Shown here piece after piece: positions 43,365 to 52,203 of a DNA stretch of 64,000 nucleotides. Position 1 is the stretch's first letter. Each line of letters begins with the position of its first letter. The notes beneath the pieces are model-generated. The model was not told where the DNA came from. It ran no database searches and saw only the letters and a program-made list of their open reading frames with translations. Origin of the DNA: JAUIKM01 sp964445695 (GTDB taxonomy: Bacteria; Bacteroidota; Ignavibacteria; Kapaibacteriales; UBA7675); the NCBI GenBank assembly GCA_964445695.1, contig CAYULF010000006.1, positions 124,001 through 188,000 on the forward strand. The letters are read 5' to 3'. A program made the position numbers and the translations under genes.

Positions 43365-44660
43365 ATGCCAAGCTCCCTGATGTCGATAGCAGACAAGGCG
43401 CGAAGCGCGCGTCAACATCGTTTCGAGAACCTGTCGAGCATGGTGCATGCGGCGGCGCTGCGGGAGAGCTACAGGAAGCTGAACCGCAGATCGGCCACCG
43501 GCGTGGATGGGGTGACCTACGCACAGTACGGTCAACACCTGCACGCGCACCTGACAGCGCTGCACGAGAGATTGAAGCAGGATCGCTATCGGAGTAAACA
43601 CGTTCGACGTGTGTACATCCCGAAAGCCTCCGGCGGGCAGCGTGCGTTGGGCATCCCGGCGCTGGAAGACAAAATCGTCCAGCAAACGGTTGCCGACATC
43701 CTGACGGCCATCTATGACAATGACTTTCTGCCGAGCAGTTACGGGTATCGTCCGGGCCGCGGCGCTCATGCCGCGGTCAAAGACCTGCATGGTGCGTTGC
43801 GTTTTGGCAACTACCACTATGTTGTTGAGGCCGACATCCGCGACTACTTCGGCAGCATAGATCACGAGATGCTGTTGAAGATGCTCTCCGAACGCATCGC
43901 CGATCGCCGTTTCCTGGGTCTGATCCGGACGTGGCTGCGAGCGGGAATACTGGAACGGGACGGACGCGTGGTTCATCCGGGCAGCGGCACGCCTCAGGGC
44001 GGCGTCGTCTCCCCGATATTGGCCAACATCTACCTGCACCATGTCCTGAACAGGTGGTTTGCCGCCGTGCGTCCGCTGTTCAGAGGACAGGCGAAGCTGT
44101 GGGTCTATGCCGACGACTTCGTTGTGGCTTTTGAGCACGAAGACGACGCACAACGGTTGTACCGCACGCTGGGCAAACGACTGGCAAAGTTCAACTTGCA
44201 GGTCGCCCCGGAGAAAACGCGACTGCTGCATTTCAGTCGGGAGCAGCCGGAGCAGAGCGAGGCGTTCAGCTTCCTCGGCTTCGAATTCCGCTGGGTACGC
44301 AGCGCTCGCGATGGAACACCGTGGATCAAACACAGTACGGACCGCAAGAAGATGCAGCGCTCGGTACAGAACATTAAACAATGGTGTCGCCGGAGGGCTC
44401 ACATCGGAACACGTATGCTGATCGAAGGCCTCAACCGCAAACTGCGGGGATACGACCAATACTATGGCGTGTACGGCAACATGGATCAGTTAACCAAACT
44501 CCGACGCATCATTCGGCGCATCGTGTTTACCTGTCTGAACAGGCGCAGCCAGAAGCGAAGTTATACGTGGCAAGGATTCCGGTCAATGCTTCGGCATTGT
44601 CCGCTGTGTCCTCCACTCATACATCACTTCTGGTGGTCGGGAACCAACACGACGTGCTGA
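43365..44660 (+). CDS. Group II intron reverse transcriptase/maturase
   Basis: The 431-residue protein, starting at ATG 43365 (a TTG start four codons earlier also exists), has the RT motifs: TGVDGVT, VRRVYIPKASGGQRALGIPALEDKIV, YGYRPGRGAH, GTPQGGVVSPILANIYL and the active-site VYADDFVV. The maturase domain follows (NIKQWCRRRAHIGTRML, LNRKLRGYDQYYGVYGN). No HNH endonuclease is visible at the C-terminus, which ends in WWSGTNTTC, so it may move without second-strand cleavage. It lies inside the intron, as usual. All visible catalytic residues are intact, so it may still be active. Confidence 0.95.
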   Translation: MPSSLMSIADKARSARQHRFENLSSMVHAAALRESYRKLNRRSATGVDGVTYAQYGQHLHAHLTALHERLKQDRYRSKHVRRVYIPKASGGQRALGIPALEDKIVQQTVADILTAIYDNDFLPSSYGYRPGRGAHAAVKDLHGALRFGNYHYVVEADIRDYFGSIDHEMLLKMLSERIADRRFLGLIRTWLRAGILERDGRVVHPGSGTPQGGVVSPILANIYLHHVLNRWFAAVRPLFRGQAKLWVYADDFVVAFEHEDDAQRLYRTLGKRLAKFNLQVAPEKTRLLHFSREQPEQSEAFSFLGFEFRWVRSARDGTPWIKHSTDRKKMQRSVQNIKQWCRRRAHIGTRMLIEGLNRKLRGYDQYYGVYGNMDQLTKLRRIIRRIVFTCLNRRSQKRSYTWQGFRSMLRHCPLCPPLIHHFWWSGTNTTC

Positions 44661-44680
44661 CGACGGAAGCGAGGACTACT

Positions 44681-44756
44681 GAGGAGCCCGGTGCGGTAAT
44701 TCCGCACGCCGGGATCTGTGAGGGGGCCGTCGGGAAACCGGCGGTCCTACCTCGAC
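44681..44756 (+). ncRNA. Group II intron domains V and VI
   Basis: Domain V reads GAGGAGCCCGGTGCGG, then the loop, then CCGCACGCCGGGATCTG, with the catalytic AGC triad at 44685-44687 and the usual CGCACG bulge. The terminal loop is TAATT rather than the usual GNRA, which may mean altered activity. Domain VI is GGGCCGTCGGGAAACCGGCGG followed by TCCTACCTCGAC, with a possible branch-point A in TCCTACC. Confidence 0.75.
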
Positions 44757-45202
44757 CGAGACGACGATTTCAGCGTTCAACACACTCCTCCCACCCTGCA
44801 ATCTTCGCAAGTTTTTTTGAGTGAAACTTCCACGCCTGCCACGCGCCGCATGCTGCGCGCCGTCAACACCCAGTCTAACACATCCTTTCCAACTCTGCAC
44901 GAGCAAAAAACTGAACGTAGCTCGAAACGTGGTTGAACGTAGTGATTCATTCGCTGAACGGGAGTTCAAAGCGACAAGTTAACAAGTGAAATGCACGGCG
45001 GAGGTCGCCCGGACTAAAGAGAGATCACGCGCCCGGAGTATTAACAGAAAGGTAAGTGCGGCCGCTTCAAACTCATGGTGTGCTGCCTGAATCTGATCAG
45101 CGCTATCCTGCAGTCAGTTGTGTTCGGCAAAGCCCTTTAAAATAGCGCGGGCCCCCGGTTAGAGGGCCCGTGTGTAATCATCTGTATGCCGACGATTCAG
45201 GA
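44757..45202. other. Non-coding stretch downstream of the intron
   Basis: No gene. It contains the terminator for the leftward thioredoxin-fold gene at about 45137-45170 and otherwise unremarkable sequence. Confidence 0.5.
45137..45170 (-). terminator. Rho-independent terminator of the thioredoxin-fold gene
   Basis: CGGGCCC (45148-45154) and GGGCCCG (45164-45170) pair perfectly; on the minus strand a TATTTTAAAG follows. It lies about 35 bases past the stop at 45203. Confidence 0.7.
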
Positions 45203-45694
45203 TCAGTGTTGCGACGCGCCGGTCGCGGCTCCGAATACCTGTTTGTCTTTCGAGATCAGATCGGTCACGAAGTCGACATAGGGCTGAGCGCCGCCTTTGC
45301 GATAGCCAAAACGCGCAACCGGACGTCCCGAAGGATCGGCCAGTACAATCGTGGGATAACCGCGGATGCCGTAAATCTCCTGCCAATGAGCGTTCTGACG
45401 TTTGACGTCGTCGTCCAGCTGTTTTTTCTTCGGAAAGTCAAGCGACACAAGAACGAGGTTTTCATCGGCAAAAGCTTTGAATTCCTGCTGCGAAAACACT
45501 TCCTTGTCCAGTTTGATGCACCAGCCGCACCAGTCCGAACCCGTGAAATCGATCAACATGTATTTGCCGGAGTTGCTTGCTTCTTTGATGGCCTCGGCCA
45601 TGTTGGTACGCCACATTTCACCGCCGCCCGGCATCGTTGCGATAGCCGTCGTCGCTGCGAAAAGGGACACGAAAAGAATCATCATCCTTTTCAT
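45203..45694 (-). CDS. Exported thioredoxin-fold protein with CGWC motif
   Basis: The start at 45694 is preceded by AGGAG at a normal distance; an ATG at 45700 is in frame but too close to that site. The 163-residue protein has a short signal peptide (ILFVSLFAATTAIA), then a thioredoxin fold with the active site DFTGSDWCGWCIKLD, followed by the cis-Pro region YGIRGYPTIVLADPSG. This is the thioredoxin_7 family, a periplasmic dithiol oxidase or reductase. It is leftward, with its terminator just after it. Confidence 0.9.
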   Translation of the reverse strand: MKRMMILFVSLFAATTAIATMPGGGEMWRTNMAEAIKEASNSGKYMLIDFTGSDWCGWCIKLDKEVFSQQEFKAFADENLVLVSLDFPKKKQLDDDVKRQNAHWQEIYGIRGYPTIVLADPSGRPVARFGYRKGGAQPYVDFVTDLISKDKQVFGAATGASQH

Positions 45695-45877
45695 TTTCAT
45701 TCTCCTTCCATTAACAGAGTAGTAGTTTTACAAGGTTGTTTTCGAATTTAATACGGAGCAAACACCCGCATACGCTCCCGGGTTCCGCCTGTTGCGCGAA
45801 ACATCGGTACCGCCGGGATGTTGAGGCCGGCCGAAAACCGCGACGAATTCGGGGCCGGATCGGTCCTGGTAGACCTG

Positions 45878-48800
45878 TCAGGCCAAAGCCTCGTTGATGA
45901 GCTCCGTTTGTTCGTGCTGGTGCACGCTGTTGTGGCCGGTGGCCGGACTTGCGCCGGCGCGCCGCCCGATGTACCGCAGTCGGGGTCGCTGCGGAAATTC
46001 GTCGAGCAGGTTCGCCTGAATAAAGGTCCAGGCGCCCATATTTTTCGGTTCTTCCTGCACCCAGCAGAACTCCGCATTGGAATAGCGGTCGAACAGCTCC
46101 TCCAGGCGCTCCACGTGCAGCGGATACAGTTGCTCGACGCGCACAAGCGCTACATCGTCAACCTTGTTCCTGGCTCGCGCCGTTTCCAGGTCAAAATACA
46201 CTTTACCGCTGCACAGACAAACGCGTCGCACCCTGGCTGCATCTTTTATCTGCACATCGTCGATAATTTCCTGGTAGCCCTGTTTGCTGAAGTCGTCCAG
46301 CGTCGAGATCGGTCGGCGCAGGTTGGCTTTCGGCGTAAAGATTATCAGCGGCTTGCGGAAAGAACGCTTGACCTGACGTCGCACAGCGTGGAAGTAGTTG
46401 GCCGGCGTCGTGTAGTTCGCCACCACCATGTTGTCCTCCGCCGCCAGCTGCAGAAAACGCTCGATGCGCGCGCTGGAGTGCTCCGGACCCTGGCCTTCGT
46501 AGCCGTGCGGCAGCAGAATCACCACGTTGGACGTCTGCCCCCACTTTTCTTCGGCCGATGAAATGAACTGGTCGAAGATCACCTGCGCGCCGTTGGCGAA
46601 GTCGCCGAACTGCCCTTCCCAGAGCACCAGCCCTTCGCGGCAGACCACCGAGTAACCGTACTCAAAACCTACCACCGCCACCTCGGACAGCGAACTGTCA
46701 TACACGGCAAATTGCGCCTGATTCTCGGGCGCCAGGTTGTTCAGCGGATAAAACTCGCGCTCGCTCTGCTGGTCCACCAGCACCGCATGACGATGCGTGA
46801 ACGTCCCGCGCGCAGAGTCCTGACCGGACAGTCGTACAGGATGACCTTCCGTCACGAGCGAGGCGTACGCGAGCGTCTCGCCCGTGCCCCAATCGATGCC
46901 TTCGTTTTTCATCACCGAATCGTGACGCTTCTGCAGCATGTCCGCCAGTTTGCGGTGCACGCTGAAATCTTCCGGCACGACCGTCAGCTGCGCCGAGAGT
47001 TGCTGCAGCGTTGCGGCGTCCACGCGCGTATCGACCGGGTCGAAGGCGTTGGGACGGATGCGCGGGCCGGCCTGCTGACCGTTGTTCCGCGCTTCGTTGC
47101 GCGCCTCGTAGGCGCGGTTGAGCGCGTCGCGTTCATTGCTGCGGATTTCCTCCGCCTCTTCTTTAGTGAGGATGCTCTCGCGCGCCAGGTGCTCGGCGTA
47201 GTAGTCCGACCAGGGGCGCAGGGAGCGAATTTTCTGGTACAGCACCGGCTGAGTGAATGCCGGCTCGTCCGTTTCATTGTGGCCGTACTTGCGATAACAC
47301 AGCAGGTCGATCACGACATCCTGGTTAAACTCAGCGCGGTAGTCCATCGCAAAAAACGTGGCGCGCAGCACCGCTTCCGGATCGTCGGCATTGACGTGAA
47401 TGACCGGCACCTGCAGCATCTTGGCCACATCCGAAGCGTAGGGCGTCGAGCGCGCGTCGTCGGGCAGCGTGGTAAAACCGATCTGGTTGTTGATGATGAT
47501 GTGAATGGTTCCGCCCGTGCTGTAGCCGTTCAGGTTGGCCAGGTTGAGCGTTTCCGACACCACGCCCTGACCGGCAAACGCCGAGTCGCCGTGGATGAGC
47601 ACCGGAATCACCTTGCGGTACTTCAAGTCGTCCAGCTGGTCGATGCGCGCACGCGCCATCCCCTCCACAACGGGGTCAACCGCTTCCAGGTGACTCGGAT
47701 TTGAAGCCAGCGTGATACGCACGCCCTGCCCCGTGCTCGAAGCCACTTCGCCTTCCGCGCCCAGGTGGTATTTCACATCGCCGGAGCCGTGGAAACTGGC
47801 GTGCGGATCCTTGATGCCTTCGAACTCGCGGAAAACCTGCTCGGCCGATTTGTTTAACAGGTTGACAAGTACGTTTAATCGACCGCGGTGCGCCATGCCC
47901 ATGTACATCTCCGTGGCGCGGTGTTCCACCGCTTTGTCCACCATGGCGTGCAGCATGCTGATCAGTACTTCAGCGCCTTCCAGCGAAAAACGCTTCTGGC
48001 CGAGGAACTTTGTGCCGAGGAACGACTCAAAAATTTCGGCGCGCACCAGCTGCCGGAAAACCCTCTTTTTTGTCGCCGCGTTAAACTCGATGTTGTGATA
48101 ATGCGACTCAAAGTGATTGCGAATCCAGGACTTTTTGTTCGGCTCCTGAATGTGCATGAACTCGATGCCGATCTTGTCGCAGTAGATGTCGCGCACCGTC
48201 GTGATGATGTCGCGCAGGCGTGCGCGCGTCACGCCGCCCAGACCGCCGGTGTCGTATTCTCGCTCAAAGTCCCAAACCGTCAGTCCGTAATAACTGGGCT
48301 CCAGCTCGGGGTATTCGTACTTGGGGCCGTAGAGCGGGTTGATATCGGCATAGAGATGACCGCGCACGCGGTAGGCGTTGATCATCTGCAGTACTTTGCT
48401 CTCTTTTTCAACCACGTTCGCCTGGTCCACGCCGGCATAGCGATGCGCCATGTTGTCGGCTTCCCAGCGCACGGGGAAAAAGGGAATGTCGTAGTGCGAG
48501 TACAGCACTTCGTAAAACTTCTCTTCGCCCAGCAGCAGCTTGTGCATGTACTGCAGGAACACGCCGGACTCCGCGCCCTGAATGATGCGGTGGTCGTAGG
48601 TGCTGGTAATCGTCATCACCTTGCTGACGGCCATGGAAGCGCGCACGTTCGGCGCTACCGCCGCAAACTCGGGCGGATAGTCGATCGAGCCGGTCGCCAG
48701 AATCAGCCCCTGCCCCTTCATCAGGCGCGGCATCGAAGCTATAGTGCCGATGCCGCCGGGATTTGTTAAAGTGACCGACGTACCCGTCAGATCGTCGGGC

Positions 48801-49630
48801 GAGATCGAGCCGGTGCGAGCCTTGCGCACGATTTCATCATAGGCGTCGACGAACTCCAGGAAGTTCATGCTGCCGGCGTCTTTGACGCAGGGCACCATCA
48901 GCATGCGCGAGCCGTCCTTGCGCTGCACGTCCACCGCCAGCCCCAGGTTTATCTGCTTGCGGCGCACGCGATGCGGCTTGCCGTCCACCACAGTGAACGC
49001 GTCGTTCATCTGTGGAAATTTCTGCAGCGCCTTGACGATGGCCCACGCTACGATATGAGTGTAGCTCAGCTTGCGACGGCCGCTCTTGACAAGGATGTGG
49101 TTAAACATCCGGCGGTTTTCATCCAGCACGATAATCGGCAGCGTGCGCACCGAGGTCGCCGTCGGGATCGACAGACTGTCGTCCATGTTAACGGCGATTT
49201 TGCCGGCGATGCCGCCGAGCAATTCAACTTCGTCGCCTGAGCCTACATACACGTCGGGTTTGGAACTTTTGGCGGGAGCGGGAGCCGGAGGCGCGGCCTG
49301 AGACCTTGCTTTGGGTGCCGGTGCTGGCGGCGTCGGCTGCGGCCGTGCGGCTGCGGTCTGTTCGCGACCGTTACCCGCCGGCGCGCGGCGCGCACTGTCC
49401 TTGCTTCCGTTGCCTGCCGCCGCCGGAGCACTGCTGCGCACGGGCGCTGCGGGCGGAACCAGCATGTCGCTGGCACCGGCAATGTCCGCGCCGCGGAAAT
49501 CGGTGATCTGCGCGGTTATCTCCGCGCGGTGATCGGCAAAATAGGTGCGCCACTCCTGGCTGACCGACTGGGGGTCGCGCAAAAATTGAAAATAGAGTTC
49601 TTCAAGATACGCGTCGTTGAGTCCTGTCAT
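45878..49630 (-). CDS. kgd: Kgd-type 2-oxoglutarate dehydrogenase/decarboxylase, fused E2-E1
   Basis: The multifunctional enzyme converts 2-oxoglutarate to succinyl-CoA or succinic semialdehyde in the TCA cycle. Start ATG 49630 follows GGAAGG and gives 1250 residues, close to mycobacterial Kgd (1231); the frame is open further upstream. Domains in order: an N-terminal E1-type helix (MTGLNDAYLEELYFQFLRDP), a disordered Pro/Ala linker, an E2 succinyltransferase catalytic domain with YDHRIIQGAESG near residue 345, then the E1 TPP domain (HGDSAFAGQGVVSETLNLA near 677, INNQIGFTTLPDDAR), a transketolase pyrimidine domain, and the C-terminal domain. No lipoyl domain is present. A separate E3 is expected elsewhere. 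Confidence 0.93.
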   Translation of the reverse strand: MTGLNDAYLEELYFQFLRDPQSVSQEWRTYFADHRAEITAQITDFRGADIAGASDMLVPPAAPVRSSAPAAAGNGSKDSARRAPAGNGREQTAAARPQPTPPAPAPKARSQAAPPAPAPAKSSKPDVYVGSGDEVELLGGIAGKIAVNMDDSLSIPTATSVRTLPIIVLDENRRMFNHILVKSGRRKLSYTHIVAWAIVKALQKFPQMNDAFTVVDGKPHRVRRKQINLGLAVDVQRKDGSRMLMVPCVKDAGSMNFLEFVDAYDEIVRKARTGSISPDDLTGTSVTLTNPGGIGTIASMPRLMKGQGLILATGSIDYPPEFAAVAPNVRASMAVSKVMTITSTYDHRIIQGAESGVFLQYMHKLLLGEEKFYEVLYSHYDIPFFPVRWEADNMAHRYAGVDQANVVEKESKVLQMINAYRVRGHLYADINPLYGPKYEYPELEPSYYGLTVWDFEREYDTGGLGGVTRARLRDIITTVRDIYCDKIGIEFMHIQEPNKKSWIRNHFESHYHNIEFNAATKKRVFRQLVRAEIFESFLGTKFLGQKRFSLEGAEVLISMLHAMVDKAVEHRATEMYMGMAHRGRLNVLVNLLNKSAEQVFREFEGIKDPHASFHGSGDVKYHLGAEGEVASSTGQGVRITLASNPSHLEAVDPVVEGMARARIDQLDDLKYRKVIPVLIHGDSAFAGQGVVSETLNLANLNGYSTGGTIHIIINNQIGFTTLPDDARSTPYASDVAKMLQVPVIHVNADDPEAVLRATFFAMDYRAEFNQDVVIDLLCYRKYGHNETDEPAFTQPVLYQKIRSLRPWSDYYAEHLARESILTKEEAEEIRSNERDALNRAYEARNEARNNGQQAGPRIRPNAFDPVDTRVDAATLQQLSAQLTVVPEDFSVHRKLADMLQKRHDSVMKNEGIDWGTGETLAYASLVTEGHPVRLSGQDSARGTFTHRHAVLVDQQSEREFYPLNNLAPENQAQFAVYDSSLSEVAVVGFEYGYSVVCREGLVLWEGQFGDFANGAQVIFDQFISSAEEKWGQTSNVVILLPHGYEGQGPEHSSARIERFLQLAAEDNMVVANYTTPANYFHAVRRQVKRSFRKPLIIFTPKANLRRPISTLDDFSKQGYQEIIDDVQIKDAARVRRVCLCSGKVYFDLETARARNKVDDVALVRVEQLYPLHVERLEELFDRYSNAEFCWVQEEPKNMGAWTFIQANLLDEFPQRPRLRYIGRRAGASPATGHNSVHQHEQTELINEALA

Positions 49631-49892
49631 GATACCTTCCGGCTCTTCTCGGGATGCTGCGCTGGATATTGCTGCCCGTTTACTTACGGCAAACAGGGCG
49701 CAAATTACAAAATTTAAGCGAGAGCGACGGTCGGATGTTGCTGTCATCCGACGCCGTTTCGATTTATCGCGTAGTGACGTCAACGCCGATCCGGCATTTT
49801 AATTTTTCACAATATTCAACGGGCCCGCCGCTTGCCGCATGCGCGGACCTGACACGGACGCAGGAACGCTACGCTCCGCATTTGACGACGAA

Positions 49893-49932
49893 CAAAAAAA
49901 TCCCCCGGGAGCGTACAAGTTCCCGAGGGATT
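49893..49932 (-). terminator. Rho-independent terminator after the YbjN-like gene
   Basis: On the minus strand ATCCCTCGGGAA pairs with TCCCGGGGGAT, then TTTTTTTG. It lies about 50 bases after the stop at 49980 and before kgd. Confidence 0.8.
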
Positions 49933-49979
49933 CAGTTTATTCCGGCCCGTCTGATCGGACACTACAGTCCGGTATCTGT

Positions 49980-50465
49980 TTAAGCGTCGTCGCCGTTCCA
50001 GCCTTCCGACACCAGCGTGCCGCCGGCCATCGCAACGATTTCGTCGTCGTAGTGATCGGCGATAATTGCCACCGATTCAATCGCCGTTTTCAGCTCGGAC
50101 GGGTCCAGGTTGCCCGCGGGCAGTGCGTAGGAATAACTGACGGTGTCGTCAAAAAGCAGCCCGAATCCGCCAAAGTGCAGCTCGGCCGTTTTGCGCAGCA
50201 GCCAGCTCATCAGCTCGGGCGTGACGTTGGCGCCGTTGACAAGGTTCGAAACCATTTCGACGATCGTTTCCTTGTCGGTAAAAGGGCGCACGACAATCAG
50301 CACCGTGGCCGAGCCGCGCTGCACCGTGAAGGAACCGTTTTCGTAGTCGATGTAATCGGGAAAATTGGCTTCGAGAATTTCTTTGACTTTGGCGCTGGTT
50401 GCGTCGATCAGTTCAGAGGGAGTCACCATTGCTTGACCCTGTTTTTGGAGATCCTGTATATCCAT
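49980..50465 (-). CDS. YbjN-like (type III chaperone fold) small protein
   Basis: A 161-residue protein with no signal peptide. The layout (YIDYENGSFTVQRGSATVLIVVRPF, then ETIVEMVSNLVNGANVTPELMSWLLRKTAELHFGGFGLLFD) fits the YbjN/CesT-like fold. Its role is unknown. A Shine-Dalgarno GGAG is six bases before ATG 50465. It lies between kgd and pspA on the same strand, 158 bases after pspA, and ends at a good terminator. Confidence 0.7.
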   Translation of the reverse strand: MDIQDLQKQGQAMVTPSELIDATSAKVKEILEANFPDYIDYENGSFTVQRGSATVLIVVRPFTDKETIVEMVSNLVNGANVTPELMSWLLRKTAELHFGGFGLLFDDTVSYSYALPAGNLDPSELKTAIESVAIIADHYDDEIVAMAGGTLVSEGWNGDDA

Positions 50466-50621
50466 ATTAGCTCCGTTCGAATTCTGTTGAAGAAAAACTG
50501 CCAGGTCGGTCCTTGCTGCGTGCCGGCGGCTTTGCCGCGATACCCTTAAATCCGCTTTTGTTAACCGCCGGGCGAATAAAACATCGCGCGTCGGGCCGGT
50601 CGGGAGTCGCGGTGCGTCGGA

Positions 50622-51344
50622 TCAGGCGCCGGTGTTCGGTGCGGCAGTGTCGGCGTCGTCGGCTTTGTCGTCGGCTTCGGGCAGGAGTCCCATGCTGCGC
50701 TTGAGCGCCAGCAGGTCCGAGTCTGCGCCTGCGCCGGTTTCGAGCTGGCGGAATTCCTGATCGAGCGCGTTTTCGTTGCCGGCCAGTTGGTCGAAGGCTT
50801 CGGCCTGACTTTCGAGTTGTTCAACTTTGTTTTCGAACTTGTCGAACTTGGAAAATGCGTCGGAACCGACGCCGCTGAAGGACTGGGCAATTTGTTTCTG
50901 GGCTTTGGCGGCCTGCGTACGCGCGATCAGCGTATTCTGGCGCGAGCGCGCTTCTTCCAGTTTGCCTTTCAACACATCGAGTTTCTGGCGCATGTTGGCG
51001 GACGCCGCTTTGGCCTGCTCGTAGGGTGCTTCCAGATCGCGCACGGCGCGGTCGGCATTGGCTTTTTTCTCGAGCGCGGCCTTGGCCAGATCGTCGCGGC
51101 CGGCCTGAACGGCCTGCATCGCTTTCTGGTTCCAGTCCAACGCCAGCTGACGCGAGCGACTGATTTTGCGCTCCAGCTGTTTTTCATTGGCAATGGCGTT
51201 GCCGACGGCCAGGGTGGCTTTGTTGACGGACTCCTCCATCTCCACCACCATTTGTTTAATCATTTTTTCCGGGTCTTCGGCCTTGTCCAGTGCGTCATTG
51301 ACGTTGGCTTTGAAGATATCGGCGATGCGATTGAAAATTCCCAT
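50622..51344 (-). CDS. pspA: PspA/IM30 phage-shock family protein
   Basis: The 240-residue protein is almost entirely helical and coiled-coil, beginning MGIFNRIADIFKANVNDALDKAEDPEKMIKQMVVEMEE, which is the PspA/Vipp1 opening. Later helices (LKGKLEEARSRQNTLIARTQAAKAQKQIAQSF) match the family. PspA-family proteins coat and protect the inner membrane under stress. The acidic tail (DDKADDADTAAPNT) is longer than usual. A PspF-like regulator is not seen in the window. Confidence 0.93.
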   Translation of the reverse strand: MGIFNRIADIFKANVNDALDKAEDPEKMIKQMVVEMEESVNKATLAVGNAIANEKQLERKISRSRQLALDWNQKAMQAVQAGRDDLAKAALEKKANADRAVRDLEAPYEQAKAASANMRQKLDVLKGKLEEARSRQNTLIARTQAAKAQKQIAQSFSGVGSDAFSKFDKFENKVEQLESQAEAFDQLAGNENALDQEFRQLETGAGADSDLLALKRSMGLLPEADDKADDADTAAPNTGA

Positions 51345-51848
51345 TGTGCACCTCTGGTTGAAAGACGTAATGTATCCGAATTGTAAACGTTTCGCTTCTG
51401 TTTCTGAACCGTATCCGTATCGCGCGTTCAGGCGCTCAAACGGAGAGAAAGGATCGAAGTTTCAAGCGGCGGTTATCTCCGTGCTTCGATTGGGGGCGGA
51501 CGGGCGGCCGGACACCAACAGCCCAAGCGGCTCCGGGCGGCGCGCCACCGGCCCGCCGCATCGGGCGGGCGCAATGCTGCAAAAGTACGATTTTAAGGGG
51601 ATTTTTGGAAGAATGTTTGACCGAATCACCAGCCAAAAGCCGTGAACCGCTACGCGTTTAACAGCGCTGCAACACCTGTTAAACAAATGCTCCGACTCTC
51701 GCCGTCCGCTCTGCTGCACCGCCGGCGCCGTCGACAAATCGCGCGTGCACCGGGCACTTCCGGCGCTCCTCCCATTTTTCGTATATTGCCGGTTCGCGCA
51801 CGGCGGAACGGCCGCCCGCGCCGTACACAACAATCACGGGTGGAAAAA
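51345..51848. other. Non-coding region between pspA and ybaB
   Basis: No convincing gene. It contains GC-rich palindromic sequence (GGCCCGCCGCATCGGGCGGGC, near 51551-51571) that may be a structured element, and promoters for both directions. Known SRP RNA or tmRNA signatures were looked for and not found. Confidence 0.5.
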
Positions 51849-52175
51849 ATGTCGTTCAACATGCAGGACATTCTCAGGAAATTTCAGGAAATGCAGGCGG
51901 ACGTCAAACGCGTGCAGGAAGAACTGGCCAACAAAACGCTGACGGCCGAAGCCGGCGGCGGCATGGTTAAAGCCACCGTGAACGGCCGCCACGAAGTCGT
52001 TAAACTCGACATCGATCCGGCCTGCATCGTCGCCTCGGAGAAAGAAGTCCTCGAAGACATCGTCATCGCAGCGGTCAACAAAGCCATGCGCGAAATCAGC
52101 GAGCAGGCCGCCGCCGAGATGCAGAAAATTACGCCGCAGATGCCCAATATTCCCGGCCTCAATTTCCCCGGTTGA
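51849..52175 (+). CDS. ybaB: YbaB/EbfC nucleoid-associated protein
   Basis: Start ATG 51849 gives MSFNMQDILRKFQEMQADVKR, the YbaB beginning, and 108 residues. The frame is open for 69 codons upstream, but that part is a Arg/Pro-rich run with no similarity. The core GGGMVKATVNGRHEVVKLDIDP is the family signature. YbaB binds DNA and sits next to recR in many genomes, as here (recR starts 29 bases later). Confidence 0.95.
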   Translation: MSFNMQDILRKFQEMQADVKRVQEELANKTLTAEAGGGMVKATVNGRHEVVKLDIDPACIVASEKEVLEDIVIAAVNKAMREISEQAAAEMQKITPQMPNIPGLNFPG

Positions 52176-52203
52176 TTTATTCCGCTGAAGGACGACGCAT
52201 TCC

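Larger units (their letters stand above)
42833..44756 (+). mobile_element. Group II intron, apparently complete (about 1.9 kb)
   Basis: The maturase ORF (43365-44660) is surrounded by structured non-coding sequence. Upstream, GAGCGCCAGGCC and the segment GCCGGGTGCAAGTCCCGGTC look like the beginning of domain I; a canonical GTGYG start is not seen exactly (the sequence has GAGCG), so the 5' boundary is approximate. Downstream lie domain V and domain VI, and the end is near CTCGAC at 44756. The length is normal for an intron that encodes a protein. The insertion is in a non-coding stretch. Group II introns move by reverse splicing and target-primed reverse transcription. Confidence 0.8.

Noticed and set aside
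43254..44459. 401-codon open frame on the - strand
   Set aside because: It is antisense to the group II intron maturase.
34160..44930. Similar intergenic strings (TTTTTTGAGTGAAA and AAAAACTGAACG) near 34160-34390 and 44810-44920
   Set aside because: The matches are short and spaced differently (about 217 and 96 bases apart), so they could be chance.
51500..51600. GC-rich palindromic stretch as a possible SRP RNA
   Set aside because: The conserved SRP core (GGAAGGGAGCAGCC-like) is absent; it remains an unexplained GC-rich hairpin.
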